From Cercis canadensis (taxonomy: Eukaryota > Streptophyta > Magnoliopsida > Fabales > Fabaceae), in NCBI GenBank assembly GCA_003255065.1, contig QAOA01006202.1, positions 65,147-129,146 on the forward strand: 64,000 nucleotides of DNA, read 5' to 3'. The notes under the pieces were generated by a model that was given only the letters and a program-made list of their open reading frames with translations, did not search any database and was not told the DNA's origin. This document shows, piece by piece, positions 27,400 through 38,391 of the stretch (position 1 is the stretch's first letter; each line of letters starts with the position of its first letter). Position numbers and translations under genes: made by a program.

Positions 27400-28560
27400 C
27401 AAAGAAATGTTGGAAGCTTCAAGCTACCTTGTCAATTCTATGGTGGTAATGAAACAATTTTCTGGAATTTTAAAGGAAAGGGAGATAAATAAATTGAACG
27501 GAGAAAGATAAATTGTTCCTTTTAGCAATATGTAAATTAATTTTTTCATAATACATGTGATACTAACATTTGTAGTCTATTCACTATATTATTAGTCATA
27601 ATATCTTTCTGCATGTAGTACAATGTCAAGCCCCTATTCTGTTCCTCTTATTACCATAAAACTTCACATTCCCATAGCAATAGAGAAAATACCGCAGGAA
27701 TGAAAACTAAGAAATAATTAAATTAAAGAAAAAGTAGAAATGGAAAATGATCTAAAAGATGTCAACAAGATCCTGAAAGGCTCAAATGACACGAGTTTGA
27801 ATGAAAGAAGCAACCAATACGGATCAAATTTAAACTCTATCAGTATTGGTTGCACTTCTTTAACTAGATTTATTTCAGTAGTGCAAGATTTTCTTTAACT
27901 ACTTGAAGTTGGCGAACTACTTTCTTAGGTTTCCTCCTCTGTTACTACTCTGTTGCATCTAGGGGCACATAATTGGGGCTTGAAATTGGAACACTTTCTT
28001 GTTCTTTCCTTGATTTCTTTACGTTACTCATTTGCTATTCTTAAAACTTAAAAGACATTACATGATAACAACTCAATGTATAAAGAGTTCTCCAATGACA
28101 TAGCTCTCAGCATTTGATGCTTGCTAATGTGCAACCTATGAAAAACACCATTATAAAATAGCATTAAAATTTCTATAAAATTGAAATGGTCTCTTTATAT
28201 ATATATATATGTGCGTGTGTGTGTGTGTATATATTTTATTTTTTTTTCTTTTTTAATATGATGGCATAGAGGTTTAGATCATTGATCTGCTAAAAACTAC
28301 TTAGACCTCTTATTACTAGATTACATATAATTGCTTAGTTTCTTAAAATCTAGTCGGCAGACTCATCACCACTACATTAACCATTCTAAGAATTTGCATG
28401 GCAAACAATGAATTTCTTATAGGTAGTGTAACCGCAACACCTTTTGGTATAACAACGACATCTTCTGAACTTTGTTTAGCAGACAATGGGATAATATCTA
28501 ATTCATTATCAAAAGTCCTCTTTGAGTAATATTGCAAATATTCAGACTTTTGCATAGAAA
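27400..28560 (-). pseudogene. Degenerate copy D of the unidentified gene family
   Basis: 27425-27475 matches 17140-17200 and 32830-32890 (AAGCTxCCTTGxCA, CAATTTTCTGGA). The minus frame 28555-28343 encodes DNELDIIPLSAKQSSEDVVV, the counterpart of LDTIPIST / QSSEDITITLH in copy A and LDTIPIST in copy B. The leading exon with HPHRNGLG is not found upstream. A compound AT/GT microsatellite lies at 28196-28234. Confidence 0.4.
27804..27861. repeat. Short hairpin, about 21-bp stem
   Basis: AAAGAAGCAACCAATACGGAT pairs with the downstream arm whose reverse complement is AAAGAAGTGCAACCAATACTG, with a short loop. It has one bulge of two bases. It is too short to call a miRNA precursor. Confidence 0.35.
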
Positions 28561-29429
28561 CAAATCACATATTTTATTATAACATTTTATATATGTTTGT
28601 GATGGGGCCACCAACCTTAAAAATGTTTTTTTGAAATAACTACATTACTCGAGACTAAGAAATTAGAAAATCAATCCAGGTTAAATAGTTATTTTCGTCC
28701 CTCTATAAATATGCATTCTTACTAGGGGTGAACCCCCACAGTTGCTCATATAACTATCTCTCTAGTTTCTTAGGTATTTAAGTTGACCTCTCAATTCTTA
28801 TTTTGCTTAGTTATGGGTTTTCTTAGAAAAATCCTAATGCTTCGATCCCTTTTAAGGAGGGAAAAGGGGTGGAGCATCAGGATTATTCATAAGGGATGTT
28901 AACAATATTGCAAAACCAAAGTGAAGGAAGAAGTGAGAAGATAAATTAGATGTCCAAGAAACTACAGAGATAATATATATGACCAATTGTCGAGGTCAAC
29001 TACAAGCAAGAATAGATATTTGCTGGGGAAGGAAAATGCTATGTAATCCAGATGCTTTCCTAATTACCATTCCAAGTCATGTAGAAGTTATTAAAAAACC
29101 TCTTTAAGGTGGTGGATCCACCACAAACATATATGAAATACTTTAATGAATTTAGTGCATAGCTTCTATGCAAATGCCTGAGGATTTCAATATTACTCAA
29201 AGAGGAAATTTCAGCCATGCTCACAGAACTTACCTTGCCTCTTATAGAAGCAACTAAATGGGTCGTTCTTTGTAGTTCTAAACAAGCTATAATAAAAGCA
29301 TTCTTTCAGGTTGTCCCAATAATGGGTAAATTCAAGCACTCTTCTATACCTATTAATTGCTTCACCATTCTTTGTTAATGGCCAGAGATTGCTCTCAAAC
29401 TATGGAGGTTCATTTTTAGCTACTCTGTT
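28561..29429. other. Intergenic repeat-rich DNA
   Basis: No gene is supported. 29040-29260 may be the decayed continuation of the MULE remnant that starts at 29830. Confidence 0.4.
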
Positions 29430-29830
29430 CCTTGATCCACGCAGATAAGCCTAGGTTACTTCTCTTCAATGTCTCTGCATAACTCCATAGATTAGCATAT
29501 TGCTAGCTCCCTCAACCATGTTTGTTGCCAACCTCTTAGCTCTGTAGGCCTGTCAGATTGTTTAGAACTCTTTTTCTCTTGAGCAATAGTGATAATTGTT
29601 TTGGTTATCACACCTGGTTCTTTCCTAAACTTGTCCATAAATTTCTTGGCTCATAATCTTGTTGCTTTTGTAAAACTCTTTAGACAAGTGTGATTGGCCT
29701 AAAATGCTCTCGCTTAAAAATAGTTTGGGCCAACTACCACACTAATTCTCAATTACAAAGAACATCCATATTTGCACTGCACCACTAACCGTGCCTTGTA
29801 ATTTTTTTCAGCTTCACATCTTTCTGTTAT
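29430..29830 (-). pseudogene. MULE transposase N-terminal remnant
   Basis: On the minus strand the frames give KFMDKFRKEPGVITKTI, then QAYRAKRLATNMVEGASNML, then LWSYAETLKRSNLG. This order matches plant MULE transposases ahead of the catalytic core (KKYxDxFRxxP, QxYRAKRxAxxxxEG, LWDYxxELxRxNPGS). Frameshifts and stops lie between the pieces. The DDE core with its VDGxHLK motif is not recognisable downstream. Confidence 0.6.
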
Positions 29831-30064
29831 GCTAGTGCATGGATTGTTTATTGAATGAATGTAATACTACATGGATTATTTCCAAGGTTAGATACTAGCA
29901 TTACTGTCAATTTATCAGTATCATCTATGGTATTATAATATGACAGCAGAAGCTTCAGTTGTGAAAAAAAGAAGTCGGCTCCTGATTCTGTTAGGACAAA
30001 AAAAGGAGATGGACAAAATAAATGGGGTTGAAATTCCAGAAGAAAAATTCATGTATGCCAACTA

Positions 30065-30316
30065 GCTAGAAAAGAGCTCCTGAGGATAACGATGACGAGG
30101 AAGATATGATGCGCATGGATTATAAGGGATATTCAATTTGAGGTACCAACTATAAGAAGAATAATCATGAAATAGATGAGACGTCTTAGATGTTGCATTG
30201 TACACTCTAAGATTTCCTCATATATTTCATTCTCCTTCTTATTGTTACTATCCCAAATTGAGAACCCCTTATATTCTCACCTTATGACTTCCTCATCATC
30301 ATTATCCTCAGGAAGC
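30065..30316. repeat. Exon-derived foldback hairpin, copy 3
   Basis: Arms CTAGAAAAGAGCTCCTGAGG and ATCATTATCCTCAGGAAGCC pair, with most of the roughly 250 bases self-complementary. It sits in unit 1 of the tandem array. Confidence 0.7.
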
Positions 30317-30439
30317 CTTACATAGGTTGTAATTTGACAACAGAAGCTTCAATTATTAAAAAAAGAAGTCGGCTCCTAATTCTGTTAGGACAAAATAATT
30401 GGGAATGAAATTCCAGAAGAAAAATTCTTATATGGCAAC

Positions 30440-30703
30440 TAGCTAGAAAAGAGCTCCTGAGGATAAAGATGATGAGGAAGATATGATGTGCATGGATTAT
30501 AAGGGATATTCAATTTGGGGTACTAACTATAAGAAGAATTATCATGAAATACATGAGGCGTCTTAGATATTGCATTGTACACTCTACCTAAGATTTCCTC
30601 ATATATTTCATTCTACTTATTCTTATTGTTACTATCCCAAATTGAGAACCCCTTATATTCTCACCTCATGTCTTCCTCATCATCATTATCCTCAGGAAGT
30701 CTT
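30440..30703. repeat. Exon-derived foldback hairpin, copy 4
   Basis: The plus arm reads GACTATxAGAAG / GGATATTCAATTTGGGGTAC and the minus arm reads GGGTTCTCAATTTGGGATAG, showing that both arms descend from the same exon in opposite orientation. It sits in unit 2 of the array. Confidence 0.7.
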
Positions 30704-30849
30704 ATATAGCTTGTAATGTGACAACAATGCTTCAATTGTTGAAAATAGAAGCCCGGATCCTAATTCTGTATTTAGGACAAGCAAAGGAGGAAATGGACAA
30801 AATAAATGGAAATGAAATTCAAGAAGAAAAATTTCATTCATGCCAACTA

Positions 30850-31103
30850 GCTAGAAAAGGGCTCCTGATGATAACGATGATGAGGGAGATATGATGTGCA
30901 TGTATTATAAGGGATATTCAATTTGAGTACTAACTATAAGAAGAATTATCATGAAATAGATGAGGACTCTTAGATATTGCATTGTACACTCTAAGATTTC
31001 CTCATATATTTCATTCTCTTTCTTCTTATTGTTAGTATCTCATACTGAGAACCCCTTATGTTCTCACTTCCTGTCTTCCTCATCATCATTATCTTCAGGA
31101 AGC
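30850..31103. repeat. Exon-derived foldback hairpin, copy 5
   Basis: Same family and arm structure as copies 3 and 4, in unit 3 of the array. Confidence 0.7.
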
Positions 31104-31159
31104 CTTATACAGCCTGTAATGTGACAACAGAAACTTCAATTGTTGAAAAGAGAAGTCGG

Positions 31160-31245
31160 CTTCTATCAGATACCAATCATAGGTGGTATAACAAAATGAA
31201 TTGCTCAAGAGATTGTATTCATTGATCACCTAGTTGTTTTTTTTC
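31160..31245 (-). pseudogene. Exon of degenerate copy B (YTxYDW block)
   Basis: The minus strand encodes a block that aligns with 36570-36640 of copy C: EYNLxSN-F-YT-YDW. It ends close to the tandem hairpins, the same order as in copy C. The Pack-MULE at 31325 separates it from the other copy B exons at 32970-33390. Confidence 0.45.
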
Positions 31246-31324
31246 TGGGGGAAATCATAGTAATAGTTGAATATATCAGTGATAGAGTCTTACTAATTAG
31301 AATATCAAAGACTAATTATATATA

Positions 31325-32461
31325 GGAGAAAACTTAGGTAAAGTTTCATAAGTGTTGGTGGTGTTGTTCTCCCATTAAAACATTACATGTGTATTAATTT
31401 TACAACTCAGCATTACCTCATCTCTCTTTTAATATTTCTTAAAATAACATATTCACCCCAATACTTAATTTCTCTCTCTTTTTCACCCACCATTGTGTCC
31501 CTTCTTCCTTCTGCAACAATGGCTACCACTAAATCCGACTCTATTACAGATCAATCGCCTTTCACCCAAACCCCGATAAAAGGGTGAACAAAGAAAGGAC
31601 GCACTTATAACCACTTAACCAGATAGGGATAGAGAAGAGCAAAGAGAGTAGAAGTGGGTGGGTGAGCAACATGAACATGAAGCTATCTACAAAACCCATT
31701 TCCAGTCCAGGTCGGACGGAGAAGTTTCCGCCGCCATTGATGAGATTCTTGAGAAGTAATGTGGGGAGTAGAAGCAGAGGCAGGTCACACTCCAGCCCTA
31801 TGTTTGTACGGAAGAAGAGCACTGTCATTGAAACCCAAGAACCCTCTTCTCCCAAGGTCACATGCATGGGGAAAGTGCGAGTTAGAAGGTCATCCAAACA
31901 AGCCACTCCAAAAAGAGGAAGACCCGCGAGGGACCTAACTCCAATCCGATGTCGATGCTGGTGGATCCGAAATACCTTGTTTTGTCACCGTTTCGCCGCC
32001 AGAATCAAGCCCAATCCTTGCCAACCGGTTTGGCATAAGTGGGTGTTCTTTCGAATGGGTAGTTTTCGAAGAAAAGCCGCCAAGGTCAGAGAAGATTCAA
32101 CTAGAACTGAATCCAATTTCCAGCAAAGTTTTAATGATAAGTCAAAGCATGAAGACGACGAATTAGAAGAAGATGAAGATGAACAGGGCTAATGCTAATA
32201 CTAATGCTTTTGTTTGTAATTCTTCTACGCCACCGAAAAATGCTTTAGTTTGGGTTAAGTTGGATTTAGTGGCAGCCATTGTTCCAGAAGGAAATAGGGA
32301 CATTGGTGGAAAAGAAATTAGGCATTAGGGTGAATTTGTTATTTTGAGAAATATTAAAAGAGAGATGAGATGGTGCTGAGTTGTAAAATTAATACACATG
32401 TAATGTTCTAATAGGAGAACAGCACTACCAACACCTATGAGACTTTACCTAAGTTTTGTCC
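31325..32461. mobile_element. Pack-MULE, 1137 bp, with captured host gene sequence
   Basis: Terminal inverted repeats of about 200-215 bases (31325-31540 and 32259-32461) begin GGAGAAAACTTAGGTAAAG on the left and GGACAAAACTTAGGTAAAG on the right, read inward. The perfect 9-bp direct repeat TTATATATA flanks the element at 31316-31324 and 32462-32470. Long inverted repeats starting with G and a 9-bp duplication define a Mutator-like element. The interior, about 31560-32255, encodes no transposase but host-like protein sequence (31671-32192), so it is a Pack-MULE. Each repeat contains an ATG followed by MA-TKS codons, which is why short open frames appear at the ends. It lies within the interval occupied by decayed copy B. 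Confidence 0.88.
31671..32192 (+). CDS. Captured gene fragment, similar to syringolide-induced protein 14-1-1
   Basis: A frame of 173 residues from the ATG at 31671 (a GTG three codons upstream is not a start). The N-terminus, KPISSPGRTEKFPPPLMRFL followed by NVGSRSRGRS, SSPMFVRKK and PSSPKVTCMGKVRVRRS, matches my memory of the plant family annotated as syringolide-induced protein 14-1-1, basic proteins of unknown biochemical role. The end is acidic (DDELEEDEDEQG). A frameshift at about 32190 truncates it: the next frame continues ANTNAFV and STPPKNAL, resembling the family's C-terminal region, then runs into the right terminal repeat. A 5' leader-like stretch (31560-31670) was captured too. 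It lies wholly inside the Pack-MULE, so it is a duplicated fragment. Expression is unknown. Confidence 0.6.
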   Translation: MNMKLSTKPISSPGRTEKFPPPLMRFLRSNVGSRSRGRSHSSPMFVRKKSTVIETQEPSSPKVTCMGKVRVRRSSKQATPKRGRPARDLTPIRCRCWWIRNTLFCHRFAARIKPNPCQPVWHKWVFFRMGSFRRKAAKVREDSTRTESNFQQSFNDKSKHEDDELEEDEDEQG

Positions 32462-32819
32462 TTATATATATCTGTCGATATATTTGACATTATTCTTATT
32501 ATGTGCACTCGAAGACTACGTAATGGCTATGGTGATAAATAAAAGTTATATAGTTTTCATACCATTTTAACTTCATGTACAAACCAATCAAATAGCTTTC
32601 AAGATCTCTTTTACTAAGTCCATGATAGTAAAAAGCCTAGTTCTAATAAGACTTCAAACCTAAAGATTTCAAATCAGTTATAGTATAAGGCTAAGGCTAG
32701 TTTGTTTCTCCTTATGTGGTAGCTGCTGTAGTTGTTACGATCTTATACAGCGGTGCAATTTTGTAAAAGTATAACAGTTTACTTGTACTATGTTAAACCT
32801 ATTTTGCAAAGAAATTTTG

Positions 32820-33400
32820 ATAGCATAATATTAAGCTGCCTTGCCAGTGTCTATGAACTATGTAATCAAGGCAATTTTCTGGATCTGTGAGGGTAAACAG
32901 AGTTCTCCAACAAAACTTTCATTATACGTGCAGCCTAAAAAATTAATTTATATATACTGGTCTTATAAAAGTTAGCCAAATGAACTTGCCATGTCAAGTG
33001 TCACAATATATATGACTAGCTTTCTCATGTAACAGTGATATCTTCTGACCTTTAAGTAGAAATTGGGATTGTATCCAATACATCGCTCGAAGTATTGCTG
33101 AAATAATATGTCGATGCTTTCATTTGCCTGCCATAGAGGATATTTTTGGAGCTCTTCCTCACTTGAAGTGATTGATTTTCTAAAATAACATGAAAGAAAA
33201 AGGGATTCCTTCTTACCAAGATCATTTCTGTGAGGATGAACAAGTTGATATTGCCGATCATACTCTTGAAGAATATCCATCATATATTCTGGCGCATATA
33301 TAGGATTATATCTCCCGTGGCATGAGTTTTCCCTGCTCAGTAGGGATTTTAGGACTTGTCTTTTGGTCAACCAGACAATCTTCTATCAGAAAAATAAAGA
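32820..33400 (-). pseudogene. Degenerate copy B of the unidentified gene family, main exons
   Basis: This is the best preserved copy. A minus frame (33370-32972) reads APEYMMDILQEYDRQYQLVH, PHRNDLG, then crosses a likely donor (CTTG|GTAAGA) and continues EEELQKYPLWQANESIDIL. A neighbouring frame gives NTSSDVLDTIPIST. The open frame of 132 codons runs through the probable intron, so it is not itself the protein. The region upstream matches that of copies A and C. I do not recognise the family. Confidence 0.5.
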
Positions 33401-34420
33401 TTAGCAAATTGTATACTAATTTGCCAATTGGTAATTAGGGTACCAAATGAAGGAAAATGCAATTATCTTGTGGAGGCTAAAAGAGATTGAACACTTAAAT
33501 ATAATGGAGAGAAGGAGTTCTACATTGGTTATGTACCTTCACCTAAGCAGATGCTTTATAGAATGATAGTCCATGGTTTTATAGGGAAAAATTCAAGTGT
33601 GAATGACAATAGATGGAGAAATATTTGTTGATCATTACCTTGCAATTAATTTCATTTAATTCATCACCTTGCAATTACATTTAATTCAATATCTTGCACC
33701 TTCCTAATCGGTTGAGCCTATCTAATATTTTGTTGATCAGTCACTACGATGTGTACTGGCCACAGAAAATGAATATTTGGCATCATAATATTTTGCTACC
33801 TTAATGGTCTAGATATATAAATATGATTTTATAAGGATGGGCTGTTTGGTGAATTATATACCTCATTAAGCTTTACTTTCTTGTGAATCCAAGTACTTAA
33901 CAACCTACTTAAATGCTACAGAAGAGAAAAGGAAAAAAGTAGTCTAGATTCAACTTTGAACTTTTTCCAGTATCACTAAATAAAAATAGAATGTCCTCAT
34001 TTGTTAGAATATCCTTTTATTAGATGAACATCATCGTTAGTTGTAAAATATTCTTTAAATAACAATAGCATCATTAGTCATTAAACTATCCTTTGTTATT
34101 GGTCATTTACATTCACCTAAGAGGTGATTCATAGAATGATAGTCCATGGTTTTTCAAGTTTGGATTGTAGTAGTTGGAGGATCACATGTGGCAGGAAATA
34201 CCAATTTGAAAGAGCTCTGGCTCAGATACTTTTCTCTATAAGATTTATTCTTTTATTTTGCTAGTTGGTTGAGGCTAATATTTACCATTAGCTATAATTG
34301 GTGCTAGCTATGGCAAATGGTTAATTTGGCATCATTTAAATGGTCTAGATATATTAGGGTTTCATAAGCATGAGCTGCCAGATATATCACCTCATCCTTA
34401 TCTCCCATTTATCCATTTGC
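33401..34420. repeat. Upstream and spacer repeat of copy B
   Basis: It aligns block by block with 17700-18780 and 37160-38140. No independent gene is seen. Confidence 0.55.
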
Positions 34421-36083
34421 AGCGTTTTGCTTGGGCTGAATTCATCTAGAAATTCTTAAGTACTCTCATAACACTATAACATCTCGACACAAATTAATAA
34501 GTTATTTTATTGGTAGGATCCGTATACAAAATTCAAGAAGTACATAAAAATTTCTCGAATCTTGACTGAAACATGAAGTTTTTATAGCCATTTTTTATCT
34601 TCTATTAGATTTTTCTCTTCTTAAAAATAGGATATTTACATTACAATGTATATTTTCAAAAAACTTTCCTATAAAGAACAAACACCACAACTTTCAAGAG
34701 TAAGCTCGCCAAGAAATGTAATTCATTTCTGTTGTTGATGCTAGTTGAGATATCCCAAACCTGACGCACATGCGCAGAACTGTGTTAAACTATTTAGAGG
34801 CAAGCTATTCAAACTTAGAGGATTATAAAATCTTCTATTTCACTCCCTTCAGTTTGTTTATCTTTGACGTAGGGTCATAAACTCAACATACTGTCAAACA
34901 AGATATGAACCAAAAGTTTATTTATTTCTATAACTACAGAAACTGTAACGTATTCCTTAACAAAAAGTTACGGATTATGGGTGTTCTTCTGTGTCACATA
35001 AACAGTTACAAATTACACACTGATTTTTTTTTTTTTTTTGGGTACAAAATTACTCTCTAAGATTTGCTTGTAGAATATAGTAGTTTGTACAGAGAGACAG
35101 AAGAAGACAGCAAAACCTCATTTTCAACAGCAAATGAAATTATAAGGTGATAAAGTAGAGTTCACAATTATCCCTTCTAATGCACCATATCTCTAATGTC
35201 ATGAGACCATTAATGGTCTTTACGCCCTCCTGATTAGAAGACCTATTTGTGATTCTTAACAATTGAACTTAAAATAAAAGTTTGAGCAATTTCCCACTCA
35301 ATATGAATAACTAAGTTTTAACAAAAGGATATTATGTGTTTCATATTCTCTTCATTTCTCTTCTTTATGTTTTGTTACGATAGTGCTCCTTATTCCTTTT
35401 TATCTCTACCATCAATTATGATAACTTTCTTCTTATCATGTATATATCCTAACAGTTTTAGTATTTGTTTTAAATTATTTTTAACTCTACATTTGATTTA
35501 GACGATATTGTGAAAAAGAAACGTCCTATAAAAAATAAACAACTAGTAATAGTTCTACAAAAATTACACGAGGGACTAATGCACTAAAATCTTTTTAGGG
35601 TGACTAATAGATAATATGCATGGTAACAGAAACACATATATATGGCTTCGCCAATTTATAGTAAGGCCACAACAATTGTTAAACTAAATACTTTGTTTTA
35701 TTTTTTAATTAAAATTTACTAGACGATGAGGGTAAATTAATCCAATTCAGATCCCAATATCTCCATATTCCGTATGTGATTTGACTCTAGACTTCTATGT
35801 TAGAGTACATGTTCCTCAACTGAGAGGATACCAATATCATTCACTATGGGTAAACAATTTTTTTCTGATGGTTGCCTACGTGACTGTGGGCATCTCGGTT
35901 TGGGGTGTGGTAAGAGAGTCATTAATGGCTGCAATTTTAGTTACAGATCTTTCTCAAGTTTAAATTTTTGGTCAAAAACTGCTTCTAATTGAGTTAGGGA
36001 GAGAGGGAGGGAGGGAAAAAAATGGACACAAAAACTGAAGAATTCTTAGAGAATGCTTATCAAAATTTCATGAATGCCAACTA
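34421..36083. other. Intergenic DNA
   Basis: No gene is supported. The 60-codon plus frame at 35781-35963 has no recognisable domain. Confidence 0.5.
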
Positions 36084-36357
36084 GCTAGCCAAAAAAGTGC
36101 TCCTAATGATAATGATGATGAGAAAGATATGATGTGCGTGGATTATAAGGGATATTCAATTTGGAATAGCAACAACAAGAAGAAAGATAATGAAATAGAT
36201 GAGGAAATCTTAGATAGAGCATTGTACACTTTACCTATGATCTCCTCATACATTTCATCCTTTACCTTCTTATTGTTACTATCCCAAATTGATGATCCCG
36301 TATATTCCCACCTCATGTCTTTCTCATCATCATTATCTTCAGGATCCCTTTCCTAGT
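36084..36357. repeat. Exon-derived foldback hairpin, copy 6
   Basis: The plus arm encodes MMCVDYKGYSIWNSNNKKKD, the cleanest reading of the hairpin's coding arm, and continues NEIDEEILDRALYTLPMISS. The minus arm encodes the related EDNDDEKDMRWEYTGSSIWD. Pairing of the two arms spans most of the interval. Confidence 0.75.
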
Positions 36358-37260
36358 CCGCATTTATGAAATATTTGTGACAAGAATCATCAAAGAATTT
36401 CTTACCCATTTGTTTGTCCATTTCCTCCTTTCTTCACCAAACACCATTAGAAGATGACTTTCTTTTTCATTACCAGCTCATAACTTATGTTTCTTAGGTC
36501 AATCAATGATCCTACTAAAGGTTGTGATGATAAAATTTGTCATGGGTCAAGTTCAATATCATTCAGTAATATTACATTCTACCTGATGCCAATCATATGC
36601 GGTATAACTAAATAAATTGCTCACCAGATTATATTCAAGGATCTCTTCCTTGTCTTTTCTATATCTGTTGGGATAGATTGAAACGTTTGTTCTGATCTTT
36701 CTTGACAGTAATACATTGAATACCTGCAATGTTAAATAATAGTAAACACAGATTTCTCCAACAAAATTTTCAATTGGTACATGCATCCTATAAAAAACAA
36801 CATCACATAATACTGTTAAATTAAGTTGCTGAAACACTGAAATGGTTTTTCCTAATCTCGTCTAGTCTTATAAAAGAATGAAAGTGCTGTCCTTTTAGAA
36901 CATGGTGGCAAATCGAAATAAGATGCTTAGAGCTCTCTCTCATATACAAGTACTTGGTTCAAGGGGTTGCTTTACTTACCAAGGCCATTTCTCTGAGGAT
37001 GGAAAAGTTGATTGTGCAAATCATTCCCTCTAAGACTATCCACTATATCTTTTGGCACTCACGGTTCTGTCTCCCTTGCCATGATTTTCCTCCACTCTGT
37101 AGGGCTTTTGGACTTGTCTTCTGCTGAAGCTAGACACTCTTCTATTTGGAGAAATAAAGATAGAGAAACCTGTACACTAATTTGCCTATTGGTAATTGCG
37201 GTACAACACGAACAGAATTGCAACTGGAGGCTAAGCAAGAGATTGGACACATATATATAG
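36358..37260 (-). pseudogene. Degenerate copy C of the unidentified gene family
   Basis: Minus-strand blocks occur in order from a TATA-like element near 37255. They are: KSKSPTEWRKIMARE (about 37130-37080); VPKDIVDSLRGNDLHNQLFH and the NGLG donor (about 37060-36980); KEEILEYNLVSNLFSYTAYD (about 36660-36590), ending at a CAG|GTAGAA donor; then VW-KKGG / MDKQMG near 36430-36400, running into the minus arm of the hairpin at 36084-36357. An in-frame stop and frameshifts are present. This copy shows that the hairpin sits at the 3' end of the gene. Confidence 0.5.
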
Positions 37261-37892
37261 TGGAGAGAAATGGTTTTTTTATTGGTTATGTACATTGACA
37301 TAAGGAGGTATCTCATAGAACGGCAGCCCACGGTTTTACAAGCTGTCCAATTTCAATTTCACATAATAGTAAATGGAGAAATATTGTGGCAGCAAATTCC
37401 TTCTTGATATTCTCTTTATCTGATTTATTTCCTTGCACCTTCTTAATTGGTTGAATCTATCTAATATTTTGGTGATAATTAGGTAAGAAGGGCTGGCTAC
37501 AGAATATGGTCGATTGACATCCATCTGCTTAAATACTAAGGAAGAGAATAAGAGAAAAAGGGTAGTCCAGATTCAACTCAAAACTATTGCCAATCACATA
37601 ATAAAAATAGAATGTTCTTTTTTGTTAGAATATTTTTTATTGGAATAATAGCATTACTATTCACTAAATTATCCTTTCTTATTTGTCATGTACATTTATG
37701 TAATGGGTGATTCATAGAATGATAATCCATGATTTTGTAATCTTTTGATTTTCTCACTCCAAAAATTTCAAGTTTGGATTGTGGTTAGAGAATAATGTGG
37801 TAGGAAATATATATTTTTGATAAACCTCTTACTCAGATATTTTTCTTTATACGATTTATTATCTTTTATTTTCCTAGTTGGTTGAGACTAAT
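37261..37892. repeat. Upstream and spacer repeat of copy C
   Basis: It aligns with 17820-18660 and 33480-34280 and holds no independent gene. Confidence 0.5.
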
Positions 37893-38391
37893 GTTTATCA
37901 TTTGCTATAATGGGTACTAGCAATGGAAAATGGTTGTTGTGGCATCATAATGTATTGTTACCTTAAAGCCAAATAATGTATTGTAATCCTACGTGGTCCA
38001 GATATTTTAGGATTGTATAGGGTTGAGCTGTTAGATATTATACCTAGGTAAGCTTTCCTTACTTTCAAATCCAAGAACCTAATAATTTGGTTAAATGGTA
38101 TAGAAGAGAGTAAGAAACTGGTAGTCTAGATTCAACTCAGANGTTTATCATTTGCTATAATGGGTACTAGCTATGGAAAATGGTTGTTGTGGCATCATAA
38201 TGTATTGTTACCTTAAGGCCAAATAATGTATTGTAATCCTACGTGGTCCAGATATTTTAGGATTGTATAGGGTTGAGCTGTTAGATATTATACCTAGGTA
38301 AGCTTTCCTTACTTTCAAATCCAAGAACCTAATAATTTGGTTAAATGGTATAGAAGAGAGTAAGAAACTGGTAGTCTAGATTCAACTCAGA
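37893..38391. repeat. 249-bp direct duplication around a single N
   Basis: 37893-38141 and 38143-38391 have equal length and almost identical sequence and meet at an N (38142). It is probably an unmerged overlap. Confidence 0.85.

Larger units (their letters stand above)
29935..31165. repeat. Tandem array of three roughly 390-bp units, each holding a foldback
   Basis: Units begin with a conserved TGACAACAGAAGCTTCAATT / AGAAGTCGGCTCCTAATTCT block at about 29940, 30337 and 30715, with a further partial block at about 31120. Each of the three full units contains one exon-derived hairpin. No Ns separate them, so this tandem array looks genomic. Confidence 0.7.

Noticed and set aside
27804..27861. 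miRNA precursor
   Set aside because: The stem is only about 21 bp with a short loop and a bulge; no flanking stem supports a MIRNA fold.
31387..31587. Short plus-strand frame ahead of the captured gene
   Set aside because: It lies mostly in the left terminal repeat of the Pack-MULE, and its mirror image occurs in the right terminal repeat, so it is transposon end sequence.
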